NCBI RefSeq assembly: GCF_020782115.1
Contig: NZ_JAJGMW010000017.1
Span: 1 to 64,000 of the forward strand
Direction of reading: 5' to 3'
DNA from: Leeuwenhoekiella parthenopeia
GTDB taxonomy: Bacteria; Bacteroidota; Bacteroidia; Flavobacteriales; Flavobacteriaceae
DNA length: 64,000 nt
Part shown: in pieces, positions 8,001 through 16,709 of the stretch
How positions within the stretch are numbered: the stretch's first letter is position 1
Layout of the letters: each line of letters starts with the position of its first letter
The notes under the pieces: model-generated
Told to the model about the DNA's origin: nothing
The model's database searches: none
The model's input: only the letters and a program-made list of their open reading frames with translations
Position numbers and translations under genes: made by a program

Positions 8001-8327
8001 AACGGAAACTTTAATCTGAAATACTTACCGGCAACCGCCCAACTGGGACCTACTATGTCGTTTGCCTTTGCTGATGTAAATAAAGATGGGTACACCGATA
8101 TTATTGGTGCGGGAGGCATTTATGAAACCGAAGTAGAGACCGTGCGCTACGATGCCAATGTGGGCTATATTTTGCTGAATGATACCAAAGGAAATTTCAA
8201 GCCCTACAAAGACCGAAATTTTTACACAGGTGCAAATACACGCCACCTTCATCCGTTTACCACAAAGACCGAAAATTATCTGCTCGTAATCAATAACGAC
8301 CGGCCTCTTTCGGTTTTTCAATATTAA
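5040..8327 (+). CDS. VCBS/FG-GAP repeat lipoprotein with UnbV (ASPIC) domain
   Basis: About 1095 residues from the ATG at 5040, chosen because MNCKSPTLLIILQLLIASSC is a lipoprotein signal with the lipid-bearing Cys at 20; a longer frame to 4980 lacks such sense. The protein carries at least twelve Asp-rich calcium-binding loops of FG-GAP/VCBS beta-propeller blades (for example DINNDGLDD, DYDNDGDLD, DADADGDLD, DFDGDGDLD). An ASPIC/UnbV domain with the motifs GATVSIYTDS, RGFQSSVSPRLIFGLG and VAWGDGK lies in the middle, at about residues 515-590. This CRTAC1-like family is exported in Bacteroidota and often accompanies polysaccharide loci, probably in surface binding, but the ligand is unproven. 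It stands alone here, between the repeats and the LacI gene. Confidence 0.8.
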   Translation: MNCKSPTLLIILQLLIASSCEHTTSKKSDVAYDTLFTKIPAEQTGIGFTNFVKETEDFHPFNYPYIYNGGGVAIGDINNDGLDDLYFTANQTANKLYLNKGDLKFEDITDRAGVADAQGWTTGVSMIDINNDGWLDLYVCKSASRNEPALRKNLLFVNQQNGTFKEEAARWGIDDDGFSVQSYFLDYDNDGDLDLFLINHRDDFFNSIDLDALLADKDFFPQTSDHLYRNEGSFFTDVTLDSGIVNKEYSLSASIGDFNNDGWQDIFVANDFITPDKLYLNNRDGTFSNHINTRVKHTSYSSMGSDYADINNDLLPDLLVLDMSAEDHQRGKQNMPSMDTNGFLKTALSGYHYAYMSNVLNLNNGNGYFSDIAQYAGVAKTDWSWAPLLADFDQDGHKDIFITNGIKRELGNQDFGNLIHNSGKFNVGEAPIATILEQLPSNKLKNYAYKNTGLLDFENAITAWGFDEALNSNGAAYGDLDNDGDLDLVLNNMDDRASVYRNNSTANFLSVELKGPGKNNLALGATVSIYTDSTQQQQQLYLSRGFQSSVSPRLIFGLGSEEYITRIEVAWGDGKIYTAENLDANQFLQIDYKDSNPAAKSLQQPIPENWKSINPKSFALEYAHRENYYNDFDRQVLLPQKQSQKGPSFAAADLNNDGLEDWFIGGAKDQPGIIYLREQSGTFKALAQPALEADQKYEDQGAVFFDADADGDLDLYVASGAYELDENAALLQDRLYLNDGSGNFSKSRALPQMLTNTKAVVAYDYDADGDQDLIVGGHVVPGKYPLSARSYVLQNTNGSFTDVTREIAPQFENLGILNDLLISDFDGDGRGELIAVGEWMPIQFFDLKDSKFSRKEIDDLTNTSGWWNTIAEMDFDGDGDLDYFVGNLGGNNKFQPTPEKPLFIFGSNFDNDKTYDMVLSKTYQGNLVPVRGKECSTAQNSFVSEKIKSFKEFASSSMEDIYGSDQLSNSYRQEVTEFRSVYLENTGNGNFNLKYLPATAQLGPTMSFAFADVNKDGYTDIIGAGGIYETEVETVRYDANVGYILLNDTKGNFKPYKDRNFYTGANTRHLHPFTTKTENYLLVINNDRPLSVFQY

Positions 8328-8466
8328 AACTGTCCGGTTTATTTAAGACTCAGGTTTTCAGTAAATCAAAAAAATAGCGATTAAAAAACTTCAACCAGCC
8401 GCAAAATCATGAAAATCGAGTACTGTACATAACTTATGCTTTTTCAGCAATGACTTTCTAAAAAGC

Positions 8467-8474
8467 TATATTTG
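8467..8474 (+). promoter_or_regulatory. Candidate Bacteroidota -7 promoter element for the lacI-type gene
   Basis: TATATTTG fits the TAnnTTTG consensus and lies 21 bases before the ATG of the LacI-family gene. No clear TTTG-type -33 element is visible at the usual distance. Confidence 0.45.
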
Positions 8475-8495
8475 TTTTGCTAACCACCCTAAAAA

Positions 8496-9536
8496 ATGAA
8501 AAAAAAGAAATCTTTTACGATTTACGACCTGGCGCGTAAACTCAATTACTCTCCAAGTACGATTTCACGAGCGCTGAAAAACCATCACAGCATCAGCGAG
8601 AAAACCATAGAAATAGTTAAAAAAGCTGCCGAGGAAGAAGGCTACCGCCCCAATATCCTGGCGGCGAGTCTGCGTAACAATCAAAGCAAAACCATAGGGG
8701 TTTTGGTCACCCGCATCAACCGGCCTTTCAGTTCGTCACTCATCAGCGGGATTGAAAATGCCGCAAGTAAAGAAGGTTACAACATTCTCATCAGCCAGTC
8801 TAATGACCTGTATAAAAACGAGGTGGCCAGTGTAAAAGCGCTGTTTGACTCCAGAGTTTGTGGTATTATCGCCACTCTGGGAATGGAAACCGAAAACGTC
8901 AAGCATTTTGACCAGTTTGCAAAGATTGGTGTTCCTGTGGTTTTTGTAGATCGCGTGCCGGCAGATTTTGAAAGCTATACCGTGGTTATTGATAATTATA
9001 CCGCCGCGTTTAATGCCACAAATCACCTTATAGAGCAAGGTTGCACGCGCATTGCCCATTTTGCAGGTGCTCAGCATCTCAATGTTTACAGAGGCCGAAA
9101 GAAAGGCTATGTAGATGCTTTGATAAAAAATGGCCTTGCTGTTGACGACTCGTTAATCATTACCATGAAGTCTTTAAGCGCCGAAGAAGGGGAAGCCGCG
9201 ACCGAACAACTGATGCAAACCGCCAACCCACCCGATGGTATTTTTTGCTCTAACGATACCACGGCTGTTAGCGCGATCTTAACGCTTAAAAAGCTGGGCG
9301 TGAAAATTCCGGAAGAAGTGGCCGTAATCGGCTTTAACGACGATCCCATTGCTTCTATTGTAGAACCAGCGCTCTCTACCGTCTCGCATCCTGCGCAGGA
9401 AATGGGCGAACTCTGTACCCGACGCATTTTGCAACATGTGCTTAAAAAAGAAGGAACACCAAAAATTGAGGAACGCAGCGTGCTCGATACCCATCTCATT
9501 ATCAGAGCTTCGAGCAACCGCAAAAACAATCCATAA
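8496..9536 (+). CDS. LacI-family transcriptional regulator
   Basis: 346 residues of the normal LacI/GalR layout. The DNA-binding helix-turn-helix and hinge occupy about residues 5-60 (FTIYDLARKLNYSPSTISRALKNH, then YRPNILAASLRNNQSKTIGVL). A periplasmic-binding-protein-like sensor domain follows at about 62-340 (SLISGIENAASKEGYN, DGIFCSNDTTAVSAI, VIGFNDDPIASIVEPALSTV). It is the first gene before the GH67-SDR-mannonate dehydratase-GH115 operon. Two CAATCGATTG palindromes in the gap to GH67, and a third before the GH10 operon, are the kind of CG-centred site this family binds. I infer that it represses glucuronoxylan use until a glucuronate-derived signal appears; the true effector is unknown. 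Confidence 0.9.
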   Translation: MKKKKSFTIYDLARKLNYSPSTISRALKNHHSISEKTIEIVKKAAEEEGYRPNILAASLRNNQSKTIGVLVTRINRPFSSSLISGIENAASKEGYNILISQSNDLYKNEVASVKALFDSRVCGIIATLGMETENVKHFDQFAKIGVPVVFVDRVPADFESYTVVIDNYTAAFNATNHLIEQGCTRIAHFAGAQHLNVYRGRKKGYVDALIKNGLAVDDSLIITMKSLSAEEGEAATEQLMQTANPPDGIFCSNDTTAVSAILTLKKLGVKIPEEVAVIGFNDDPIASIVEPALSTVSHPAQEMGELCTRRILQHVLKKEGTPKIEERSVLDTHLIIRASSNRKNNP

Positions 9537-9572
9537 AAACAGAATCGCACTTGAAATACTTACACGATAACG

Positions 9573-9582
9573 CAATCGATTG
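9573..9582. promoter_or_regulatory. LacI-type operator, copy 1
   Basis: Palindrome CAATCGATTG between the LacI gene and GH67. An identical copy lies 47 bases downstream, and the same ten bases recur before the GH10 gene at 26400. Confidence 0.65.
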
Positions 9583-9619
9583 TTTAATTTTCAGTAAATT
9601 TCCATTTTAAACCACTTTT

Positions 9620-9629
9620 CAATCGATTG
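9620..9629. promoter_or_regulatory. LacI-type operator, copy 2
   Basis: Second CAATCGATTG, 21 bases before the GH67 ATG and 47 bases (about 4.5 helical turns) from copy 1. Paired sites would suit binding by two dimers or a looped tetramer. Confidence 0.65.
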
Positions 9630-9650
9630 AGAAAAAATGTCGATCCCGCT

Positions 9651-11801
9651 ATGAAACAAAAAATTGCGCTTCTTGTATTGCTCCTTGTTCAGGGCCTTTC
9701 CGCTCAGGATGGTTATAAATTATGGCTTCAGTACTCCAAAATAGAACAGCCTCAACGTGCAGAGCAGTACACCGCTTACAATAAAAACCTAAAACTCGAC
9801 ACCGGCAGTGCTACTGCAAAAGTCATACACGAAGAGCTCAACACCGCTTTTGAAGGTATGCTGAATCTTAGCCCTGAATTAAATGGGGACGCACCGGGAC
9901 TGCTTATTCTTAAAACATCGGCTCTTCCCGAAAAGCTTCAGAACCAATTCAAAGCACTCGAAGACCTGCCGGAAGATGCGTATGCAATACGCGCTACGCG
10001 CCTGGATAAACGCGATGTGATCGTCATTAGTGCTGCTTCTGAAAAAGGTTTGCTTTACGGGACGTTTGCCTACCTGCGGGAAATGCAGCAGCACAAAGAC
10101 CTGTCGCAGCTGGACATCACCGATGCTCCAAAAATCAAAAAACGATTGCTCAATCATTGGGATAATCTGGACCGCACCATAGAGCGCGGTTACGCCGGCT
10201 TCTCGATCTGGGACTGGCATCTGTTGCCTAACCTCATTAAAGAAGAATATATAGATTATGCCCGTGCCAACGCGTCAATCGGCATTAACGGTACGGTATT
10301 AAACAACGTAAACGCCAGCGCTTACATCCTTCAGGAAGATTACCTGCAGAAAGTAAAAGCGCTTGCAGACGCCTTCAGACCTTATGGAATACAGGTGTAC
10401 CTTACCGCTCGCTTTTCGGCACCAATAGAAATTGGCGGACTCCAAACTGCAGACCCGCTTAATGCCGAAGTTCAAAACTGGTGGAATGAAAAAGCAAAGG
10501 AAATTTATACGCTGATTCCTGATTTTGGCGGGTTTCTGGTAAAAGCCAATTCGGAAGGACAACCGGGACCTAACAATTACGGCAGGTCTCACGTAGACGG
10601 CGCCAATATGCTGGCTGAGGCCGTGGCACCCTATAACGGAATTGTAATGTGGCGTGCTTTTGTGTATTCCGATGAAAAGCCGGAAGACCGGGCAAAGCAG
10701 GCCTATAGCGAGTTTGTTCCCTTCGACGGAAAATTTAAAGATAATGTACTGGTTCAGGTAAAAAATGGGGCTATCGATTTTCAGCCGCGTGAGCCTTTCC
10801 ATCCTTTATTTGGCGCCATGCCCGAAACTCCATTGATGATGGAATTTCAAATCACTCAGGAATATCTGGGCGGAATGTCTCATCTGGCATTTTTACCCAA
10901 ACTTTTCGAAGAAACCCTGCAGGCAGATACCTACGCTAAAGGAGCCGGAAGCACGGTAGCTAAAGTGGTTGATGGCAGCCTTACAAACACCCAATTAACC
11001 GGGATGGCGGGTGTCTCAAACATCGGTAACGCGCGTAACTGGACCGGGCATCCTTTTGCACAGGCAAACTGGTACGGCTTTGGCCGCCTGGCCTGGAATC
11101 CTGAACTCAGCGCCAAAACCATCGCCGAAGAATGGCTGGCACAGACCTTTACGCCTAATCCCGAATTTGTAAAGCCAATGACCTCCCTCCTGCTCGATTC
11201 GCGCGAAGCGGTCGTAAACTATATGACCCCGCTGGGACTGCATCACATTATGGCCGAAGGGCATCATCAGGGTCCGGGACCCTGGGTTAAAGATTTGGGC
11301 AGGGAAGACTGGACTTCGGTGTACTATCACAAGGCAGACAGCCTTGGGATTGGTTTTGACCGCACCTCCACCGGTAGCGATGCGCTTGCTCAATACGCTC
11401 CTGAAATTGAAAAAGCCTACGAAAATATAGAAACAACACCACAGCAATACCTGCTTTGGTTTCACCATGTGCCCTGGGATTATAAACTCGATAACGGTGA
11501 AACGCTTTGGTACAACCTGGCACGAAAATACCAGGATGGCGTGGAAGAAGTTGAAGCCATGATCAACACCTGGCAGGAAATGAAGCCTTATGTAGGCGAA
11601 CAGGTTTATGAAAAAACCCGTATGCTGTTGAGCATTCAGCTTGAGGAAGCCCAGTGGTGGCGCGACTCGTGCCTGCTGTATTTTCAGCAGTTTTCAAACA
11701 AAGAAATGCCGGAATTTATTCCGGAAGCCAAACACACTCTTGATTATTACCAATCCATCCGGGACCCGTATGCGCCCGGTATAAAACCTTCATGGGATTA
11801 A
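9651..11801 (+). CDS. GH67 alpha-glucuronidase
   Basis: About 716 residues from the ATG at 9651. The frame also has a TTG at 9627, but that lies inside an operator, and MKQKIALLVLLLVQGLSAQ after 9651 is a clean signal peptide. GH67 enzymes remove (4-O-methyl-)glucuronic acid from the non-reducing end of short xylo-oligosaccharides. Visible signs are the N-terminal domain ending in RDVIVISAASEKGLLYGTF, the TIM-barrel start RLLNHWDNLDRTIERGYAG and the catalytic-acid segment VKANSEGQPGPNNYGR, with Glu302. The length matches the family. It acts in the periplasm and opens an operon with the SDR and mannonate dehydratase genes, which would process the released uronate further. Confidence 0.95.
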   Translation: MKQKIALLVLLLVQGLSAQDGYKLWLQYSKIEQPQRAEQYTAYNKNLKLDTGSATAKVIHEELNTAFEGMLNLSPELNGDAPGLLILKTSALPEKLQNQFKALEDLPEDAYAIRATRLDKRDVIVISAASEKGLLYGTFAYLREMQQHKDLSQLDITDAPKIKKRLLNHWDNLDRTIERGYAGFSIWDWHLLPNLIKEEYIDYARANASIGINGTVLNNVNASAYILQEDYLQKVKALADAFRPYGIQVYLTARFSAPIEIGGLQTADPLNAEVQNWWNEKAKEIYTLIPDFGGFLVKANSEGQPGPNNYGRSHVDGANMLAEAVAPYNGIVMWRAFVYSDEKPEDRAKQAYSEFVPFDGKFKDNVLVQVKNGAIDFQPREPFHPLFGAMPETPLMMEFQITQEYLGGMSHLAFLPKLFEETLQADTYAKGAGSTVAKVVDGSLTNTQLTGMAGVSNIGNARNWTGHPFAQANWYGFGRLAWNPELSAKTIAEEWLAQTFTPNPEFVKPMTSLLLDSREAVVNYMTPLGLHHIMAEGHHQGPGPWVKDLGREDWTSVYYHKADSLGIGFDRTSTGSDALAQYAPEIEKAYENIETTPQQYLLWFHHVPWDYKLDNGETLWYNLARKYQDGVEEVEAMINTWQEMKPYVGEQVYEKTRMLLSIQLEEAQWWRDSCLLYFQQFSNKEMPEFIPEAKHTLDYYQSIRDPYAPGIKPSWD

Positions 11802-11802
11802 T

Positions 11803-12543
11803 ATGAAACAACTTGTAGCATTAGTTACCGGCGGCAATGCCGGTTTAGGTTTCGCAACCGCAAAAAAACTCTGTGATGAAAACATCATCACCTACATCAT
11901 AGGCCGCAACGCCGAAAAAACGGAGCAGGCCCGGCAGGAACTGGGTCCCAACGCCCGGACGTATATTCTGGATCTGGCGGAACTCGATAAAATTCCGCAG
12001 GCCATCGCACATATTGCTGAAGAAGCAGGCAGCATTGACATTTTGGTGAACAATGCAGGCATCAATATGAAAAAAGACTTTCTTGAGGTTACCGATGACG
12101 AATTTCAACGCATCATTCACACCAATCTGACCAGTGTGTTTGTGGTAACCCGCGAAGTGACCAAAGTGATGAAAAGTCAAAACTCGGGCAGCATCATCAA
12201 CATCAGTTCGATGGCAGCCCAGTACGGGATTCCCAAGGTCGTTGCCTACACCGCCAGCAAATCGGCGATTGAGGGAATGACGCGGTCTATGGCGGTTGAC
12301 CTGGCGCCCTTTGGCATACGTGTGAATTGCGTGGCACCCGGTTTTATCAAAACCAATATGTCGAGCAAAGCGCTTGACAGCGACCCGGAACGCAAAAACA
12401 AGGTATTGGGCCGTACCCCGATGGGCAAGCTGGGAGAACCGGCAGACATAGGCGATACCGTTTATTACTATGCTTCCGATCTTTCTAAATTTACAACTGG
12501 CACCGTGCTTTGTGTAGACGGTGGAAACTCAATAGGATTTTAA
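11803..12543 (+). CDS. SDR oxidoreductase, probable D-mannonate/fructuronate oxidoreductase
   Basis: 246 residues, cytoplasmic. It has the classical SDR motifs: cofactor loop TGGNAGLG near the N-terminus, NNAG at about 83, the Ser of NISSMA, catalytic YTASK, and the closing FTTGTVLCVDGG. It starts one base after the GH67 stop and is followed with no gap by mannonate dehydratase. This suggests that it makes D-mannonate from D-fructuronate, the step done by UxuB. SDR-type enzymes doing this job are known (Bacillus subtilis YjmF), while the E. coli UxuB type is not present in the window. A KduD-like or gluconate-dehydrogenase activity is the main alternative, so the substrate is inferred from context. 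Confidence 0.8.
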   Translation: MKQLVALVTGGNAGLGFATAKKLCDENIITYIIGRNAEKTEQARQELGPNARTYILDLAELDKIPQAIAHIAEEAGSIDILVNNAGINMKKDFLEVTDDEFQRIIHTNLTSVFVVTREVTKVMKSQNSGSIINISSMAAQYGIPKVVAYTASKSAIEGMTRSMAVDLAPFGIRVNCVAPGFIKTNMSSKALDSDPERKNKVLGRTPMGKLGEPADIGDTVYYYASDLSKFTTGTVLCVDGGNSIGF

Positions 12544-13710
12544 ATGAATACAACCATTATCAAAACCATGCGCTGGTATGGAGAGCGCGATTTATTAAGC
12601 CTTGAAGACTTACGTCAGGCAGGTATTACCGGTATTGTAACCGCTTTGCATCACATTCCGGTTGGGGATATTTGGTCTCCCGAAGAAATCAAAAAAACCA
12701 AAGATAAGATCGAAGCCGCCGGAATGAGCTGGGATGTGGTCGAAAGTTTACCTGTGCACGAAAACATTAAAAAACGCACCGGCAACTATGAAGAGCTTAT
12801 TGAAAATTATAAAGTAAGCCTGAAGAATCTGGCCGATCAGGGCATTTACACAATCACCTATAACTTTATGCCCATTCTGGACTGGGTGCGCACCGATCAC
12901 CGCTTTAAAAATGCGGTAGGTGCCGAAATTTTAAAATACGATCCCGTAAAGTTTAAGGCTTTTGACCTGTTTATGCTGAAAAGACCCGGAGCCGAAAGCG
13001 ATTATACCGAAGCGCAGATCGCCGAAGCTAAAGAGAAATACGACTCGCTATCTGAAGAAGAGCGCGACGTGCTTAAAAAGAGTGTGATGCTGGGCTTACC
13101 CGGCAGCACCGTAGATTTCACTACCGAAGATCTCCTGAATCAACTCGCCGAATATAAGGATATTGATGAAAGCAAATTGCGCGAGCATTTGGTACTGTTC
13201 TTAAAAGCCGTAACGCCTACTGCAGATGCAGTGGGTGCCAAACTGGCCATTCACCCGGATGATCCGCCGTTTTCGGTATTGGGATTACCACGCATTGTGA
13301 GCACGGCAGAGGACCTTAACTACATCTTTTCGCAGATCGAATCAACCTCCTGCGGCCTTTGCTATTGCACCGGTTCGCTGGGGGCTAACCCGGCAAATGA
13401 TTTGCCTCAAATTTTTGACACCCATAAAGAGCGGGTGCATTTTCTACATCTGCGCAACGTACAGAAATTTGAAGACGGTTCGTTTTACGAATCAGACCAT
13501 CTGGACGGCGACGTACCTATGAAGCAGGTGATGCGCCAAATCATCGATTACAACACCGCCAATGGTAAACGAATCCCAATGCGTCCTGACCACGGGTATT
13601 TACACGCCCTGGAGAAGCACAAGCCCTATTATGTAGGCTATTCGTTTATAGGCAGATTGAAAGGTCTGGCTGAACTCTCCGGTCTGGAGCTGGGATTGCA
13701 GAAAAATTAA
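12544..13710 (+). CDS. uxuA: Mannonate dehydratase
   Basis: 388 residues, matching UxuA in length and motifs: MRWYGERDLLSLEDLRQAGI at the start, then WDVVESLPVHENIK, the metal-site segments LAIHPDDPPFSVLGLPRIVS and GLCYCTGSLG, HFLHLRNVQ, and the closing MRPDHGYLHALEKH. It removes water from D-mannonate to give 2-keto-3-deoxy-D-gluconate in the cytoplasm. It starts at the base after the SDR stop, so the two are translationally linked. Together they take D-fructuronate to KDG. The uronate isomerase needed before them (UxaC) and the KDG kinase and aldolase are not in this window. Confidence 0.96.
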   Translation: MNTTIIKTMRWYGERDLLSLEDLRQAGITGIVTALHHIPVGDIWSPEEIKKTKDKIEAAGMSWDVVESLPVHENIKKRTGNYEELIENYKVSLKNLADQGIYTITYNFMPILDWVRTDHRFKNAVGAEILKYDPVKFKAFDLFMLKRPGAESDYTEAQIAEAKEKYDSLSEEERDVLKKSVMLGLPGSTVDFTTEDLLNQLAEYKDIDESKLREHLVLFLKAVTPTADAVGAKLAIHPDDPPFSVLGLPRIVSTAEDLNYIFSQIESTSCGLCYCTGSLGANPANDLPQIFDTHKERVHFLHLRNVQKFEDGSFYESDHLDGDVPMKQVMRQIIDYNTANGKRIPMRPDHGYLHALEKHKPYYVGYSFIGRLKGLAELSGLELGLQKN

Positions 13711-13750
13711 ACTCTAAAATCGGGTGTAGAAAACCCAAAAAACTCAACTT

Positions 13751-16555
13751 ATGTTTTTAAAATCATTCAGGCTGAACCTCGAAAAACTCGTAGTCCTTGT
13801 TGCCCTGGTCTCTTTTCAAGGACTCCTTGCTCAGCAAAATCTGGTATCAACCACACCTGTTACCGAAGGCTTTACGCTAAGTGATTCTAAAACCACCGCA
13901 AACCTGATTGTCGATGCTGCAGATTATGAAGGCGTGCATATCGCCGCTAAAAACCTGCAGCTCGATCTGGAGCGGGTCACCGGCAAAAAACCGGAAGTTT
14001 TCAACAGGCTTTCGGGCAAACCGCAACTGATTATCGGTACGCTTGGAAAGAGCAGCTTTATTGACTCGCTGGCACAAACCGGTAAGCTGGATGTTTCCGC
14101 TATTAAAAACCAGTGGGAAGCCTTCAGCATTCAGCAGGTAGACGGTGATCTAATTATCGCAGGTAGCGATAAACGCGGTACGATTTACGGTATTTACACC
14201 CTTTCGGAAGCCATAGGCGTATCGCCCTGGTACTGGTGGGCAGACGTACCTGTTAAGAAATCGGAGCAGCTTTATGTAAATGCTGCAAACTACACCAACC
14301 CCGGACCTAAAGTGCACTACCGCGGTATTTTCATCAATGATGAAGCCCCTGCCCTATCGGGCTGGGTGGGTGAAAATTACGGCAGTTTTAACCACGAGTT
14401 TTACGAGCACGTTTTTGAACTGATTTTAAGATTGAAAGGCAATTACCTCTGGCCGGCGATGTGGGGACGCGCCTTTTACGACGATGATCCTGAAAATGCC
14501 GTACAGGCCGAAAAATACGGCGTGGTCATAGGTACTTCACACCACGAACCCCTGATGCGCGCTCACGTAGAATGGGATCGTTACGGGAAAGGCGACTGGA
14601 ATTATGCCACCAATCCCGAAGTTTTACGGGACTTCTGGAAAGCGGGCATTGAGCGTATGGGCGATAACGAAAGTATTGTAACCGTAGGAATGCGTGGCGA
14701 TGGCGACGAACCCATGACCGAAGGAACAGCTATCGAACTGCTGGAAGGGATTGTAAAAGACCAACGCCAAATTATTGAAGACGTTACCGGAAAACCGGCA
14801 AGCGAGACGCCGCAAATCTGGGCGCTTTATAAAGAAGTGCAGGATTATTACGATCAGGGGATGCGTGTTCCTGATGATGTTACGCTGCTTTTGGCCGATG
14901 ATAACTGGGGAAATATCCGCAAACTGCCCAATCCCGAAGATGCCGGGCGCACCGGTGGTTACGGTATTTACTATCATTTTGATTACGTGGGCGGACCGCG
15001 CAACTACAAATGGCTCAACACCAATCAGATTTCCCGTGTTTACGAGCAGATGTCTCTGGCTTACGAATATAACGCCCGCAAAATCTGGATTGTAAACGTG
15101 GGCGACATTAAACCGATGGAATATCCCATCAGCTTCTTTCTGGACTATGCCTGGAATCCGGAAAGCTTCGACCTTGCTGATTTAAAAAAATATCCTGAGC
15201 AATGGGCTGCGGGACAATTTGGCGACACCTACGCTTCTGAAATTGCCGGGTTGATTCAGACCTACAGCACGCTGGCAAGCCGTCGCAAACCCGAGCTTTT
15301 GAGTCCGAAAACTTTCAGCCTAAATCATTTTAATGAAGCGGAGCGCATACTTCAGGAATATAATACGCTGGAGCAGGAGGCAAAAAAAATCAAAGAAAAA
15401 CTTGACGAGTCGTATCAATCGGCTTATTATCAATTGGTTTTGTTTCCCATTGAAGCGATGGCAAACCTAAACAGACTGTATATCGCGGCTGCAAAAAACC
15501 ACTTATATGCTGAGCAGGGCCGAAATACCGCAAACGCCTATGCGGAACAGGTAGCCGAATTTTTTGAAAAAGACAAAGAACTCACCCAGGCCTATCACAG
15601 TCTGAATGATTCAAAATGGAATCATTTTATGGATCAGACTCACATAGGTTATACGTACTGGCAGGAACCCAGGCAAAACGTCATTCCTGAAACCAAACAG
15701 ATTGAAATTCCGCAGGAAGGACATTTGGGGATCTCCATTGCAGGAACCGAAGCCTATTTCCCGAAAGATCAGGTTTTAAATGTGTTGCCCTTTGACCAGT
15801 CGCATCAGCATCAGCAACTCACCCTGTTCAATACCGGAAAGGAAGAGGTTGACTACAAAATCAAGAAATTACCAAAATGGCTGAAAGTTGATCAGAAAAA
15901 AGGAGCCGTAAAAACCGAACAGCAACTTACTTTGAGTTTAATTCCCGGTAAATTACCTGCTTCAGATCAGGATGGCGTCATCAGTATTCAGTCAGATCAC
16001 GGAATGGCGGACCTACAGGTAAGCTACAATCCCTATCCTGCCGGTGCTGAAGGTACTGTGTCCTACGCCGGCTTGATCAGCATACCGGCTACAGCATTTA
16101 CAGCAAACACAGGCTGGGAGCAAATTCCCGATCTGGGCAGACAGGACATCGCCCTGCGACCTGAGATTAAATTCTCAAAAGATATAACACCTGAAAACAC
16201 CGCTCTTACCTACGAGCTTTACGCAAACGAGGCAATTGATGGAACCATAACCTTTAACCTTTCTCCCACCCTCGATTTTAAAAATCAGGGCGGACTCAAA
16301 TTTCAGTATCAGATTGACGACGAGCCTGTACAGACGCTCAATATGCATAAAGACACCCCCGACAACTGGAACAGCAGCGTAGCCAATAACACCACCCGCG
16401 TTGTAGCTCCCGTACGTCTTCAAAAAGGTGCACATCAGCTTAAAATTTACGGGGTAGATCCTGCAATTGTACTGCAGCACATCATCATCCGGTCAGAAAC
16501 GAATAATCAGTCTTTCTACCTGGCTCCTGTAACGATTGCGGGATTAAAAGACTAA
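13751..16555 (+). CDS. GH115 xylan alpha-1,2-glucuronidase
   Basis: 934 residues with signal peptide MFLKSFRLNLEKLVVLVALV up to about residue 28. GH115 enzymes remove (4-O-methyl-)glucuronic acid from internal as well as terminal xylose residues of xylan, so they complement GH67. The core shows family segments VSPWYWWADVPV, YRGIFINDEAPALSGW, LRLKGNYLWPAMWGRAFYDDD, GTSHHEPLMRAH, GMRGDGDEPM and WIVNVGDIKPMEYPISFFLD. A beta-rich C-terminal region (about 640-930) fits the accessory domain of the family. It follows the mannonate dehydratase gene by 40 bases, as the last gene of the operon. Export to the periplasm or cell surface is predicted. Confidence 0.94.
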   Translation: MFLKSFRLNLEKLVVLVALVSFQGLLAQQNLVSTTPVTEGFTLSDSKTTANLIVDAADYEGVHIAAKNLQLDLERVTGKKPEVFNRLSGKPQLIIGTLGKSSFIDSLAQTGKLDVSAIKNQWEAFSIQQVDGDLIIAGSDKRGTIYGIYTLSEAIGVSPWYWWADVPVKKSEQLYVNAANYTNPGPKVHYRGIFINDEAPALSGWVGENYGSFNHEFYEHVFELILRLKGNYLWPAMWGRAFYDDDPENAVQAEKYGVVIGTSHHEPLMRAHVEWDRYGKGDWNYATNPEVLRDFWKAGIERMGDNESIVTVGMRGDGDEPMTEGTAIELLEGIVKDQRQIIEDVTGKPASETPQIWALYKEVQDYYDQGMRVPDDVTLLLADDNWGNIRKLPNPEDAGRTGGYGIYYHFDYVGGPRNYKWLNTNQISRVYEQMSLAYEYNARKIWIVNVGDIKPMEYPISFFLDYAWNPESFDLADLKKYPEQWAAGQFGDTYASEIAGLIQTYSTLASRRKPELLSPKTFSLNHFNEAERILQEYNTLEQEAKKIKEKLDESYQSAYYQLVLFPIEAMANLNRLYIAAAKNHLYAEQGRNTANAYAEQVAEFFEKDKELTQAYHSLNDSKWNHFMDQTHIGYTYWQEPRQNVIPETKQIEIPQEGHLGISIAGTEAYFPKDQVLNVLPFDQSHQHQQLTLFNTGKEEVDYKIKKLPKWLKVDQKKGAVKTEQQLTLSLIPGKLPASDQDGVISIQSDHGMADLQVSYNPYPAGAEGTVSYAGLISIPATAFTANTGWEQIPDLGRQDIALRPEIKFSKDITPENTALTYELYANEAIDGTITFNLSPTLDFKNQGGLKFQYQIDDEPVQTLNMHKDTPDNWNSSVANNTTRVVAPVRLQKGAHQLKIYGVDPAIVLQHIIIRSETNNQSFYLAPVTIAGLKD

Positions 16556-16709
16556 CTTGTGGAAACGCATTTTAAAGCCCTGAAAAATTCAGTATATCGC
16601 AAGCAATTCGATATCTTGTAACCTGAAAATCTGTATATTAATCAAGTTCTGACAGCCAAAATGAATCATCAGCCCGGAAAGCGCGTCAACCCATTATAAA
16701 CTGTTTCTC

